18,426 nt of DNA from Anaeromyces robustus (GCA_002104895.1 MCFG01000654.1:1-18426), one strand, 5' to 3'. Counted from the first letter of the stretch, positions 1 through 9,077 are shown. Notes: generated from the sequence alone by a model not told the origin. Translations and numbers: made by a program.

Positions 1-274
1 CATCATCAATACAGAAAACCTTTTCATCAAAGTAGAAACAAGCAGAATTATTTGGAGTAACAACATTAAATTTCTTGTTACTATCATAACCACGAAGACA
101 AGCATAAACAAGATCATCATCTGTCATCTTGAAAATAGCCTTTCCTTCATTATCAGATCTACATTCATTCTTAATAGTAGCAATTTGATCTTCTAAAGAT
201 CTTCTGTGAGGAGCAGCATTAACAGAAGCAACTAAAGCTAAAATAGCAACACTGAAAATAGTTTTGAAATTCAT
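1..274 (-). CDS. Secreted cysteine-rich protein, copy 1, N-terminal part (cut by window start)
   Basis: This is the 5' part of the gene family: residues 1-91 plus one base, with the start codon at 272-274 on the minus strand. It aligns without gaps to 3829-4102 of copy 2. It shows the signal peptide (about residues 1-20, hydrophobic core IFSVAILALVASV, small residues VNA before the likely cut), the RR dibasic pair at 24-25 and cysteines 38, 59, 79 and 88. The visible amino-acid difference from copies 2-4 is K36N. The ATG is preceded by TATAAAA, as in every copy. The function is unknown; the product should be exported through the secretory pathway. The rest of the gene lies beyond the window, so whether it is intact cannot be judged. 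Confidence 0.85.
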   Translation of the reverse strand, partial: MNFKTIFSVAILALVASVNAAPHRRSLEDQIATIKNECRSDNEGKAIFKMTDDDLVYACLRGYDSNKKFNVVTPNNSACFYFDEKVFCIDD

Positions 275-426
275 TTTTATAAATATGCTTTTTTTTATTA
301 AATTAAATTATTGTTTATTTTTATATTTTTAGTTTAAATAATAATAATATTTAAATTATTTTTTAATATTATTAAAATAATTTATGTTTTTTTATTTTAT
401 TGTTTTATTTTTTATTTTATTTTATT

Positions 427-468
427 GTGAGGAACTAAAAAAGTTGAACTTTTTTTCTGATATTTATA
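427..468 (-). promoter_or_regulatory. Candidate core promoter of copy 1
   Basis: On the minus strand, TATAAATA (461-468) is followed about 26 bp downstream by GTTCCTCAC (427-435), an island of G/C in AT-only DNA. TATAAATA ends 187 bp before the ATG. The same pair sits 186-188 bp upstream of copies 2-4. Conservation is partly due to recent duplication, so the promoter role is inferred. Confidence 0.45.
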
Positions 469-789
469 CTTTTTTTTTATTAAATATAAATATTAATAAA
501 AATAAAATATAATAAAATAATATTAAAGTATTTTAATAAACATTTAATAATAAAATTCATAAATTCATAAAAAAAGAATATAATTTTTTTTCTTTTTTTC
601 TAAATCATGAAATTTAAAATTTTTTCTTTCTTTTTTTCTAAAATATGAAATTTTAAAAATTTTTTTTATAAAAAATAAAAATTATATGGCTAAAAGTCTG
701 TTATACATTTATAAAAGGAAATTATTATGTTTCATATTAATAAATGATAATAATTGTTATTACTATTATACTTTAAAATATTATTATTA

Positions 790-852
790 AAAACAAAAAA
801 ACAAAAACAAAAACAAAAACAAAAACAAAAACAAAAACAAAAACAAAAAAAC
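790..852. repeat. (AAAAAC)n microsatellite upstream of copy 1
   Basis: Hexanucleotide AAAAAC tract with about 10 C-bearing units. It lies some 520-580 bp upstream of the ATG, as in the other units. Unit number differs between gene copies. Confidence 0.9.
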
Positions 853-1078
853 TCTAATAAATAAGGTTTATGGTTTATATAAAATATATATGATAAAATA
901 TTTAAATTAAAGTTATTATTTCTGCAAAAAATTATTAATACAAATTTTCTAATATAAAATATAAAAAATTTTTAAAAAATGTTTACCGAAATTTTTAATA
1001 TAAAATTAATATTCCATAAAAAGATTGAAGAATACTTTGTTATATTAAAATTTATATAATTCTTAAATTCAAGATTAT

Positions 1079-1460
1079 ATTATTTTTTGTTTTCATTTTT
1101 CTTTCTTTCTTTTTTTTTCTTTGCTTTTGTTTTTGTATTTGTTTTTATTATTATTTTTGTTTTTGTTTTTGTTTTGATTTTTGCTTTTGTCTTTGTTTTT
1201 ATATCTTTCATTTTTTTTTTAAAATAATCATAAAATTCATGCTACATTTTCTATTTAATTTATTTATTTATTTTTCTTTGTTGATACTTAATTTTGATTT
1301 TTCTTCAAAAAAAAAAAAAAAAGAGCAAAGTAACATAAAAAATATGATATAATATATTTATATTTCTTTTTTTTAAAGAAAAAGAAAAAAGCTTTATTAT
1401 TATTATTATTATTATTATTATTTTATTAATATTTTTTATGTTTTTTTTTTTTTTTTTTAT
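1079..1460. repeat. T/G-rich tract, poly(A), ATT microsatellite and poly(T)
   Basis: A low-complexity string conserved in order across units: TTTTTG-like repeats with some C (about 1080-1205), an A17 run near 1306-1322, an (ATT)n tract (about 1392-1423) and a long T run (about 1441-1458). The equivalents are 4950-5310 and 13695-14080. The inverted copy 3 unit lacks this part. Confidence 0.8.
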
Positions 1461-1952
1461 TTTTTAAAAATTATCCATTATTTATAAATTAATTAAACTA
1501 TAATTGTTTCAGATATTATTAAATAAATTAAACTCTTAATGTTAAATAAAAAATATAAAAGTTAAAAAAATATTTTTATATTAAATAGTTAAAAAATTAA
1601 TAATTTTTTAATTTTTGGAAAAAAAAAATTTTTTGTTTATGGAACTTTAATTATTCTTTCCTTTTTTAGAAATATTTATATTAATAATAATTTTGTATTC
1701 ATTTTTTTTATTATAGTAAAAAATATTCTTTTTTTTTTTTTTTTTTTATGTTACATATTAACTAAATTTAAAAAATTTTTTACAGAAAAATAAAAACAAT
1801 ATTTATTTAAATTTATATCATTTTTTGATTATTACAATGAAAAGTATTACTAAATTATAAAATGATATGAAATGTAGATTTCAATGATATTTTATTTATT
1901 TAAACTTTTTTATTATTACATTGTATAAATATTTTATATTTTATATTTTATA

Positions 1953-2160
1953 TTTTTTTTTTTTTTTTTTTTTTTTGGCAATAAAATAATGAAAATTTTA
2001 TTTAAATTTAATTTAAAAAGTACATGTTATAAAGTAATTGTACATATTAAAACTTAATCTAATAAAGAATAATAATTTATTATTTAATAGATAGTAATAA
2101 TTTATAATTACTTCATATGGTATAGTGTATATTATTAAATTAAATCAAGTTGGAAAGATT
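1953..2160 (-). mobile_element. Candidate retroposed insertion with 24-nt poly(A) tail
   Basis: About 208 bp present only in this unit. The other units read straight from TACATTGTATAAATATTTT through a few TATTT repeats to TTTACACTACTACATG (14522-14596 and 5821-5896). Here the same point contains T24 (1953-1976) and then about 184 bp of unrelated AT-rich sequence, with TATTT repeats on both sides. Read on the minus strand, this is a body ending in A24, as expected of a retroposed RNA. The flanking repeats make the target duplication ambiguous. No tRNA-like boxes or coding frame are visible, so its source is unknown. Confidence 0.45.
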
Positions 2161-2888
2161 TTATATTTTATATTTTATATTTTATATTTTATAATTATAT
2201 AAATTTACACTACTACATGAAAATTTACTGCATAAAAGATAAATTTTATTGTACTACATTATAATTCATTATAAAATATTCTATAGAAAATAAAAATAAT
2301 TTTATAATAATAAATATTTATAATATCATCAAGAATAAAACATAATATTGAACTTTATTTATTTGTAACACAAAATTTTAATTGAAAAAAATTTAAAATA
2401 AAATTAAATAAAAGATATTTATGATTTTTTTATTTTTTTTATATATAAAATGAATATGATACAGTATAATTGATATCCTCTTTATTAATATTTAAATTAA
2501 ATTAATTAATAGGATTCTTCAATATTATAGATTAAAAGTATTAGCATTTTAAAATAAAAGAATTGAATATTCCATTTAAATATAATAAATTGAAGATATA
2601 ATTATCCTTTTAATAATTGGAATAATCTATTTAATAATAAGAATTAATTTCAGTCATTATTGTATTTGACTTTTAACGATATTAAAACATGAATTTTATA
2701 TGTATAATTAAAAAAAATATTTAAAAAATTTTTATTTATAAACTATTGTTTTAATTATTTGTATAAAAATTTTATAAATTTTATAAAAGTTCATAATTTT
2801 TTATAAATAAAATAATTTCAAATTTGAATAAGAGAAAAACACAAATTTCTTAACACTTTATTTTACAATAAATATTCTTTTAAAAAAA

Positions 2889-3119
2889 TTGATTTTTATT
2901 TTATTTATTTTTATTTTTATTTTTATTTTTATTTTTGTCAATTTTTTTATTTCTATTTTTTTATTTCTTTTATTTTTTTTTTATTTTTTATTTTGTTTTT
3001 GTTTGTTTTATTTTATTTTATTTTTATTTTTGTTTATTTTTGTTAATTTATTTTATTTCTTTGATTTTATTTTGATTTTATTTTTTTTTTATTTATTTTA
3101 TTTTTTACTTTGTTTTTGT

Positions 3120-3150
<31 letters not shown>

Positions 3151-3222
3151 TTTATTTTCTTTTATTTTTATTTTATTTTATTTTTATTTTTATTTTATTT
3201 TATTTTTTAATTTTTATTTTTG
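2889..3222. repeat. (TTTTA)n-type tract 3' of copy 2
   Basis: A degenerate pentanucleotide tract of TTTTA with TTTTTG and TTTCTTTG variants. It ends about 170 bp beyond the stop codon of copy 2. On the gene's sense strand it reads AAAAT-like. It gives long F/I/L/Y-only reading frames that are not genes. Equivalents follow copies 3, 4, 5 and 6. Confidence 0.9.
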
Positions 3223-3394
3223 ATCATAAATTATTTAATAATATTAATTTATTTAGCATATTCTTAACTTTATTTTTTTTCGAACTTCAAAATATAATAT
3301 TTTATAAAATATTATATTTTATTAAATTGATTAATAAATTGTTTAAAAATCATTATTATTAATTTTTTTTCTATTGATTTAATTTATTATTCAT

Positions 3395-4102
3395 TTAATT
3401 AATAGTTTTAACATTGATGTCATCAGTTTTACCAATTAAATTGATTAAGAAGAGACATTGTTCTTTGTTGTATCTTTGAGAAGTTTCATTACATAATTCA
3501 ATGTTAGTGTTATCATTGTAGACGTAGTATGGCTTTTCATCAACGGTTAAAATGATTTTGTTACTTAAATCTTCCTTACCGCTATCTGGTAAAACACAAA
3601 TGTATTGGAAAACGTTTTGATATTTTAATTGAATACCACCTTTTTCTTTACATTCTTCAGCATCTATTCTTGGGTTTAATTCAATCTTAGATTTATCTGG
3701 ATAGTTTCTGAGACGAGCGTAAAGGTGATTTGGACCATTGAATCTAGTTAAATTAAGAACGTAACGACCACAAATTTCATAATTATATTTAACATGAGAC
3801 TTTGAACATTCTTCAATGTTAGAATGGTCATCATCAATACAGAAAACCTTTTCATCAAAGTAGAAACAAGCAGAATTGTTTGGAGTAACAACATTAAATT
3901 TCTTGTTACTATCATAACCACGAAGACAAGCATAAACAAGATCATCATCTGTCATCTTGAAAATAGCCTTTCCTTCATTATCAGATCTACATTCCTTCTT
4001 GATGGTAGCAATTTGATCTTCTAAAGATCTTCTGTGAGGAGCAGCATTAACAGAAGCAACTAAAGCTAAAATAGCAACACTGAAAATAGTTTTGAAATTC
4101 AT
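3395..4102 (-). CDS. Secreted cysteine-rich protein of unknown function, copy 2
   Basis: Complete 235-codon intronless gene. A signal peptide (about 1-20, VNA then AP) indicates secretion. RR at 24-25 may be a Kex2-type cut, leaving S26 as the mature start. There are ten cysteines (38, 59, 79, 88, 99, 111, 151, 169, 204, 216) and three N-glycosylation sequons (N75, N117, N205). No membrane segment follows the signal. The protein has two internal repeats, about 33-118 and 146-223: C38/C59/C99/C111 align with C151/C169/C204/C216, and residues 78-99 align without gaps to 183-204. C79 and C88 are unique to repeat 1. I recognise no domain; a lectin-like, structural or substrate-contact role is possible but unsupported. 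The promoter-like pair ends 188 bp upstream. It differs from copy 3 at residues 180, 187, 194 and 210. Confidence 0.93.
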   Translation of the reverse strand: MNFKTIFSVAILALVASVNAAPHRRSLEDQIATIKKECRSDNEGKAIFKMTDDDLVYACLRGYDSNKKFNVVTPNNSACFYFDEKVFCIDDDHSNIEECSKSHVKYNYEICGRYVLNLTRFNGPNHLYARLRNYPDKSKIELNPRIDAEECKEKGGIQLKYQNVFQYICVLPDSGKEDLSNKIILTVDEKPYYVYNDNTNIELCNETSQRYNKEQCLFLINLIGKTDDINVKTIN

Positions 4103-4255
4103 TTTTATAAATATGCTTTTTTTTTATTAAATTAAATTATTGTTTATTTTTATATTTTTAGTTTAAATAATAATAATATTTAAATTATCTTTTAATATTA
4201 TTAAAATAATTTATGTTTTTTTATTTTATTGTTTTATTTTATATTTTATTTTATT

Positions 4256-4297
4256 GTGAGGAACTAAAAATATTGAACTTTTTTACTGATATTTATA
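4256..4297 (-). promoter_or_regulatory. Candidate core promoter of copy 2
   Basis: Minus-strand TATAAATA (4290-4297) followed by GTTCCTCAC (4256-4264), 188 bp before the start codon. The arrangement and spacing match those of copies 1, 3 and 4. Head-to-head with copy 3, it would fire away from the copy 3 promoter. Confidence 0.45.
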
Positions 4298-4639
4298 CTT
4301 TTTTTTTCATTAAATGTAAAGATTAATAAAAATAAAATATAATAAAATAATATTAAAACATATTAAAAAACATTTAATAATAAGATTCTATCATAAGAAT
4401 AAAAATGGAACATTTATTATAAAAAATGAATATAATTTTTTTCTTTTTTTCTAAATTATGAAATTTAAAATTTTTTCTTTCTTTTTTTCTAAAATATGAA
4501 ATTTTAAAAATTTTTTTTATAAAAAATAAAAATTATATGGCTAAAAGTCTGTTATACATTTATAAAAGGAAATTATTATGTTTCATATTAATATATGATA
4601 ATAATTGTTATTACTATTATACTTTAAAATATTATTATT

Positions 4640-4697
4640 AAAAACAAAAAAACAAAAACAAAAACAAAAAAAAAAACAAAAACAAAAACAAAAAAAC
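4640..4697. repeat. (AAAAAC)n microsatellite upstream of copy 2
   Basis: About eight C-bearing units, interrupted by a pure A stretch in the middle. It is the shortest of the clean tracts of this type in the window. Confidence 0.88.
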
Positions 4698-5599
4698 TCT
4701 AATAAATAAGGTTTATGGTTTATATAAAATATATATTTTTATACAAATTAATATGATAAAATATTTAAATTAAAGTTATTATTTCTGCAAAAAATTATTA
4801 AAAAAATTAATAAAAATTTTCTAATATAAAATATAAATTTTTAAAAAATGGTTACCGAAATTTTTAATATAAAATTAATATTCCATAAAAAGATTGAAGA
4901 ATATTTTGTTATATTAAAATTTATATTATTCATAAATTCAAGATTATATTATTTTTTGTTTTCATTTTTTTTCTTTCTTTTTTTTTTGCTTTTGTTTTTG
5001 TATTTGTTTTTATTATTATTTTTGTTTTTGTTTTTGTTTTGATTTTTGTTTTGTTTTTGTTTTTATATCTTTCATTTTTTTTTTAAATTAATCATAAAAT
5101 TCATACTACATTTTCTATTTAATTAATTTATTTATTTTTCTTTGTTGATACTTAATTTTGATTTTATCATCAAAAAAAAAAAAAAAAAAGAGCAAAGAAA
5201 CATAAAAAATATGATATAATATATTTATATTTCTTTTTTCTAAAGAAAAAGAAAAAAGCTTTATTATTATTATTATTATTATTTTATTAATATTTTTTAT
5301 GTTTTTTTTTTTTTTTTATTTTTTAAAAATTATCCATTATTTATAAATTAATTAAACTATAATTGTTTCAGGTATTATTAAATAGATTAAACTCTTAATA
5401 TTAAATAAAAAATATAAAAGTTAAAAAAATATTTTTATGTTAAACAGTTAAAAATTATTATTTTTTAAATTTTTAAAAAAAAAATTTTGTTTATGAAACT
5501 TTAATTATTCTTTCCTTTTTTAGAAATATTTATATTAATGGAATATACATTTCATATCATTTTTTATTATTTTTTGATTACAATGAAAGTATTACTAAA

Positions 5600-5692
5600 T
5601 TTAAATAAATATTGTTTTTATTTTTTTTTCTGTAAAAAAATTTTTAAATTTAATTAACATGTAACATAAAATAAAAAAAAAAAAAAAAAAAA
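5600..5692. repeat. Small locally inverted segment
   Basis: This stretch reads as the reverse complement of the sequence lying forward at about 1735-1812 and 14340-14412, from the T-run/ATGTTACAT motif through TTTTTTACAG to AATATTTATTTAAATTT. Just before it, GATTACAATGAAAGTATTACTAAAT is present as an extra forward copy; it recurs near 5718. The pattern is a short duplication with inversion inside the copy 2 unit. Confidence 0.6.
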
Positions 5693-6141
5693 AATGAATA
5701 TTTATTTAAATTATATCATTTTTTGATTACAATGAAAAGTTTTACTAAATTATAAAATAATATGAAATGTAGATTTCAATGATATTTTATTTATTTAAAC
5801 ATAATTTATATTTTTATTATTACATTGTATAAATATTTTATATTTAATATTTTATATTTTATAATTATTTACATATAAATTTACACTACTACATGAAAAT
5901 TTACTGCATAAAGCATAAATTTTATTGTACTACATTATAATTCATTATAAATATTTATAAAGATATTTATGATTTTTTATTTTTTTATTTTTATTTTTTT
6001 TTTAAAAAATGAATCTGATACAGTATAATTGATATCCTCTTTATTGATATTTAAATTAATTTAATTATAATAATTAGATTCTTCAATATTATATATTAAA
6101 AGTATTAGCATTTTAAAATAAAATAATTGAATATTCCATTT

Positions 6142-6152
6142 AAATATAATAA
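6142..6152. repeat. Left copy of 11-bp direct duplication around the 5-kb block
   Basis: AAATATAATAA, repeated at 11179-11189. Uninterrupted units have this sequence once, within CCATTTAAATATAATAAATTGAA (2571, 14956 and 16979 regions). Its presence on both sides of 6153-11178 is what a target-site duplication would leave. Confidence 0.65.
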
Positions 6153-6162
6153 TTTTTTTTTT

Positions 6163-6350
6163 AGATTAAAGGAAGAGAATACACTTCCATGTTTTTTATT
6201 TATTAAAATTTAAATATAATACATTTAAATTTAGTACATAAATAAAAATCGATTAAATAAAAAAAATACTATTTAAAATCTATAATATAATTTAATATAA
6301 AGAAAAATATAATAAATTTCTGAAATAATTATAACTTCATTGAAGAGAAC
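6163..6350 (-). other. Unique sequence next to the A10 run; possible LINE 3' end
   Basis: This AT-rich segment matches no other unit in the window. On the minus strand it leads directly into A10 (6153-6162) and has a short stem (GGAAG/CTTCC, 6171-6188, 8-nt loop) close to the tail. It may be the 3' untranslated end of the retroelement whose RT fragment lies at 10874-11178. There is no coding frame to prove it. Confidence 0.35.
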
Positions 6351-6506
6351 CATTTTTTAAAAATTTTTTATATTTTATATTAGAAAATTTTTATTAATTT
6401 TTTTAATAATTTTTTGCAGAAATAATAACTTTAATTTAAATATTTTATCATATCATTTTATATAAAAATATATATTTTAAATAAACCATAAACCTTATTT
6501 ATTAGA

Positions 6507-6592
6507 GTTTTTTTGTTTTGTTTTTTTTTTTGTTTTTGTTTTGTTTTTTTTTTTTGTTTTTGTTTTTGTTTTTTTTTTTTTGTTTTGTTTTT
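6507..6592. repeat. (TTTTTG)n tract upstream of copy 3
   Basis: Inverted equivalent of the (AAAAAC)n tracts, expanded by runs of T and with several TTTTG variants. It lies about 540-630 bp upstream of the copy 3 start codon. Confidence 0.85.
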
Positions 6593-6942
6593 AATAATAT
6601 TTTTTAAGTATAATAGTAATGATTATTAATAACGATTATTATCATATATTAATATGAAACATAATAATTTCCTTTTATAAATGTATAACAGACTTTTAGC
6701 CATATAATTTTTATTTTTTATAAAAAAAATTTTTAAAATTTCATATTTTAGAAAAAAAGAAAGAAAAAATTAAAAATTTCATAATTTAGAAAAAAAGAAA
6801 AAAATTATATTCATTTTTTATAATAAATGTTCCATTTTTATTCTTATGATAGAATCTTATTATTAAATGTTTTTTAAAATGTTTTAATATTATTTAATTA
6901 TATTTTATTTTTATTAATCTTTACATTTAATGAAAAAAAAAG

Positions 6943-6984
6943 TATAAATATCAGTAAAAAAGTTCAATATTTTTAGTTCCTCAC
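6943..6984 (+). promoter_or_regulatory. Candidate core promoter of copy 3
   Basis: TATAAATA (6943-6950) and GTTCCTCAC (6976-6984), with TATAAATA ending 186 bp before the ATG. The pair is kept through the inversion, so copy 3 moved together with its own promoter. Confidence 0.45.
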
Positions 6985-7135
6985 AATAAAATAAAATAAA
7001 AAATAAAACAATAAAATAAAAAAACATAAATTATTTTAATAATATTAAAAGATAATTTAAATATTATTATTATTTAAACTAAAAAAATAAAAATAAACAA
7101 TAATTTAATTTAATTAAAAAAGCATATTTATAAAA

Positions 7136-7843
7136 ATGAATTTCAAAACTATTTTCAGTGTTGCTATTTTAGCTTTAGTTGCTTCTGTTAATGCTGCTCC
7201 TCACAGAAGATCTTTAGAAGATCAAATTGCTACCATCAAGAAGGAATGTAGATCTGATAATGAAGGAAAGGCTATTTTCAAGATGACAGATGATGATCTT
7301 GTTTATGCTTGTCTTCGTGGTTATGATAGTAACAAGAAATTTAATGTTGTTACTCCAAACAATTCTGCTTGTTTCTACTTTGATGAAAAGGTTTTCTGTA
7401 TTGATGATGACCATTCTAACATTGAAGAATGTTCCAAGTCTCATGTTAAATATAATTATGAAATTTGTGGTCGTTACGTTCTTAATTTAACTAGATTCAA
7501 TGGTCCAAATCACCTTTACGCTCGTCTCAGAAACTATCCAGATAAATCTAAGATTGAATTAAACCCAAGAATAGATGCTGAAGAATGTAAAGAAAAAGGT
7601 GGTATTCAATTAAAATATCAAAACGTTTTCCAATACATTTGTGTTTTACCAGATAGTGGTAAGGAAGATTTAGGTAACAAAATCATTTTAACCATTGATG
7701 AAAAGCCATACTACATCTACAATGATAACACTAACATTGAATTATGTAATGAAACTTCTCAAAGCTACAACAAAGAACAATGTCTCTTCTTAATCAATTT
7801 AATTGGTAAAACTGATGACATCAATGTTAAAACTATTAATTAA
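7136..7843 (+). CDS. Secreted cysteine-rich protein of unknown function, copy 3 (inverted)
   Basis: Complete 235-codon intronless gene with the same architecture as copy 2: signal peptide 1-20, RR at 24-25, ten cysteines, two internal repeats, and sequons at N75, N117 and N205. It differs from copy 2 at four residues, all in the second repeat: S180G, V187I, V194I and R210S. Only about two silent changes accompany them (codons 100 and 174). The start is preceded by TATAAAA as in every copy. Overlapping AATAAA hexamers at 7850-7859 could be a polyadenylation signal, though they mean little in such AT-rich DNA. It is the only copy on the plus strand. It is divergent from copy 2 and convergent with copy 4, and lies inside the composite inserted block. 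Confidence 0.93.
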   Translation: MNFKTIFSVAILALVASVNAAPHRRSLEDQIATIKKECRSDNEGKAIFKMTDDDLVYACLRGYDSNKKFNVVTPNNSACFYFDEKVFCIDDDHSNIEECSKSHVKYNYEICGRYVLNLTRFNGPNHLYARLRNYPDKSKIELNPRIDAEECKEKGGIQLKYQNVFQYICVLPDSGKEDLGNKIILTIDEKPYYIYNDNTNIELCNETSQSYNKEQCLFLINLIGKTDDINVKTIN

Positions 7844-8019
7844 ATGAATAATAAATAAAATCAATAGAAAAAAAAAACTAATAATAATGATTTTTTAAAC
7901 AATTTATTAAACATTTTAATAAAATATAATATTTTATAAAATATTATATTATGAAGTTCAAAAAAAAATAAAATTAAGAATATGCTAAATAAATTAATAT
8001 TATTAAATAATTTATGATC

Positions 8020-8360
8020 AAAAATAAAAACAACAAAATATAAATAAAAATTAAATAAAATAAAATAAAAATAAATAAAAATAAAATAAAATAAAAATAA
8101 ACAAAAATAAAATAAAAATAAACAAAAATAAAATAAAAGTAAATAAAATAAATAAAATAAAAATAAAATAAATAAAAATAAATTAAAATAAAATAAAATA
8201 AAATCAAAATAACAAAAATAAATAAAATAAAAATAAAATAAAATAAAATAAATAAAATAAAACAAACAAAAACAAAATGAAAAATATAAGAAATAAAAAA
8301 TAAAATAAAATCAAAGAAATAAAAAAAATAGACAAAAATAAAAATAAAAATAAAAAATAA
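8020..8360. repeat. (AAAAT)n-type tract 3' of copy 3
   Basis: Inverted equivalent of the TTTTA-type tracts beside the minus-strand copies: AAAAT/AAATA repeats with AAAAC and TCAAAG variants, about 180 bp past the stop codon. The minus-strand reading frames here are F/I/L/Y low complexity, not genes. Confidence 0.9.
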
Positions 8361-9031
8361 AATATTATTTAAAAATCAATTTTTTAAAAGAATATTTATT
8401 GTAAAATAAAGTGTTAAGAAATTTGTGTTTCTCTTTTATTCATACTTGAAATTATTTTATTTATAAAAAATTATGAACTTTTATAAAATTTATAAAATTT
8501 TTATACAAATAATTAAAACAATAGTTTATAAATAAAAATTTTTTAAATATTTTTTTTAATTATACATATAAAATTCATGTTTTAATATCGTTAAAAGTCA
8601 AATACAATAATAACTGAAATTATTTTTTATTATTAAATAGATTATTTCAATTATTAAAAGGATAATTATATCTTCAATTTATTATATTGAAATGGAACAT
8701 TCAATTCTTTTATTTTAATATACTAATACTTTTAATTTATAATATTGAAAAATCTAATTATTACAATTAATTTAAATATCAATAAAAGGATATCAATTAT
8801 ACTGTATCATATTCATTTTATATAAAAAAAATAAAAATAAAAAATAAAAAATCATAAATATCTTTTACTTAATTTATTTTAAATTTTTTAAATTAAAATT
8901 TTGTGTTAGAAATAAATAAAATTCAATATTATGTTTTATTTTTGATGATATTATATAAAATATTATAAATATTTGTAATTACAAAATAATTTTATTTTTT
9001 TATATAATGTATTATAATGTAGTACAATAAA

Positions 9032-9040
9032 ATTTGTGCT
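9032..9040. repeat. Left target-site duplication of the MULE
   Basis: ATTTGTGCT, identical to 10433-10441. Uninterrupted units have ATTTATGCT once at this place (reverse complement near 5907-5915 and 14610-14618), differing by one base. Nine base pairs is the usual Mutator-superfamily duplication length. Confidence 0.85.
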
Positions 9041-9077
9041 GAATGTGGTGCATTTCGCAATCGTGCATTTCGGAATC
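9041..9077. repeat. Left terminal inverted repeat of the MULE
   Basis: GAATGTG, then GTGCATTTCGCAAT, C, GTGCATTTCGGAAT, C. The repeat is itself a tandem pair of one 14-bp motif spaced by one base. Confidence 0.8.

Larger units (their letters stand above)
275..2888. other. AT-rich spacer between copies 1 and 2
   Basis: This is the 5' flank of copy 1 running into the 3' flank of copy 2. It is almost pure A/T. It holds a candidate promoter (427-468), an (AAAAAC)n tract, a T/G-rich tract, an ATT microsatellite and a poly(T)-headed insertion, each listed separately. The rest matches the spacers after copies 2 and 4 almost base for base, and matches the flanks of copy 3 in inverted form, so it belongs to the repeated unit. 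The only reading frames here are low-complexity. I see no other gene and no RNA gene. Confidence 0.8.
2235..4855. repeat. Left arm of a large inverted repeat (copies 2 and 3)
   Basis: This arm holds the 3' flank, CDS and 5' flank of copy 2. It matches 6351-9031 in inverted orientation through the CDS, promoter, (AAAAAC)n tract and 3' low-complexity tract. The match ends near 4855 on the 5' side, within the sequence that follows ATGGT. On the 3' side it ends where the MULE enters the right arm (9041). The arms are about 2.6 kb each with roughly 1.5 kb between them. The two CDSs differ at only a handful of bases. Confidence 0.8.
4698..6152. other. AT-rich spacer upstream of copy 2, up to the insertion point
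   Basis: This follows the unit order seen after copies 1 and 4: a T/G-rich tract with ATT microsatellite (about 4950-5310), then sequence matching 1480-1690, then sequence matching 1800-2590 with gaps. It stops abruptly at 6152 after AAATATAATAA, where the other units continue with ATTGAAG. The missing continuation starts again at 11179. A frame opening at 4848 runs straight into the low-complexity tract and is not maintained in other units. I see no gene. Confidence 0.75.
6351..9031. repeat. Right arm of the large inverted repeat
   Basis: Inverted counterpart of 2235-4855: 5' flank, promoter, CDS copy 3, 3' low-complexity tract and distal flank in opposite orientation. Homology starts at AACCATTTTTT near 6350, which corresponds to the ATGGT near 4848-4852. 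It runs to the MULE target site at 9032 and resumes after it at 10442-10671. Confidence 0.8.

Noticed and set aside
790-852. The regularly spaced short repeats as a possible CRISPR array or telomere-like sequence.
   Set aside because: The period is six bases with no spacers, the context is eukaryotic, and the tract recurs internally in every unit; it is a microsatellite.
979-1059. A 26-codon plus-strand frame beginning MFTEIFNIKLIFHKKIEEYF, with similar frames at 4848 and 13583.
   Set aside because: Similarity follows from unit duplication. The frame is extended into a repeat in the copy 2 unit, cut to eight codons in the copy 5 unit (16647) and broken at the inversion in copy 3, so it is not maintained as a protein.
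2889-3362. Plus-strand open frame of F, I, L and Y residues (and its equivalents at 7861-8265, 11476-11863, 15252-15834 and 17329-17879).
   Set aside because: These are translations of (TTTTA)n tracts and adjoining 3' flank. They have no amino-acid diversity or domain, the frame varies between units, and several run into ordinary noncoding flank.
3748-4024. Short frames on both strands within the CDS, repeated in copies 3, 4 and 6.
   Set aside because: They are shadows of the 235-codon gene. They recur only because the gene recurs, and the true frame has the signal peptide, cysteine pattern and mostly conservative differences.
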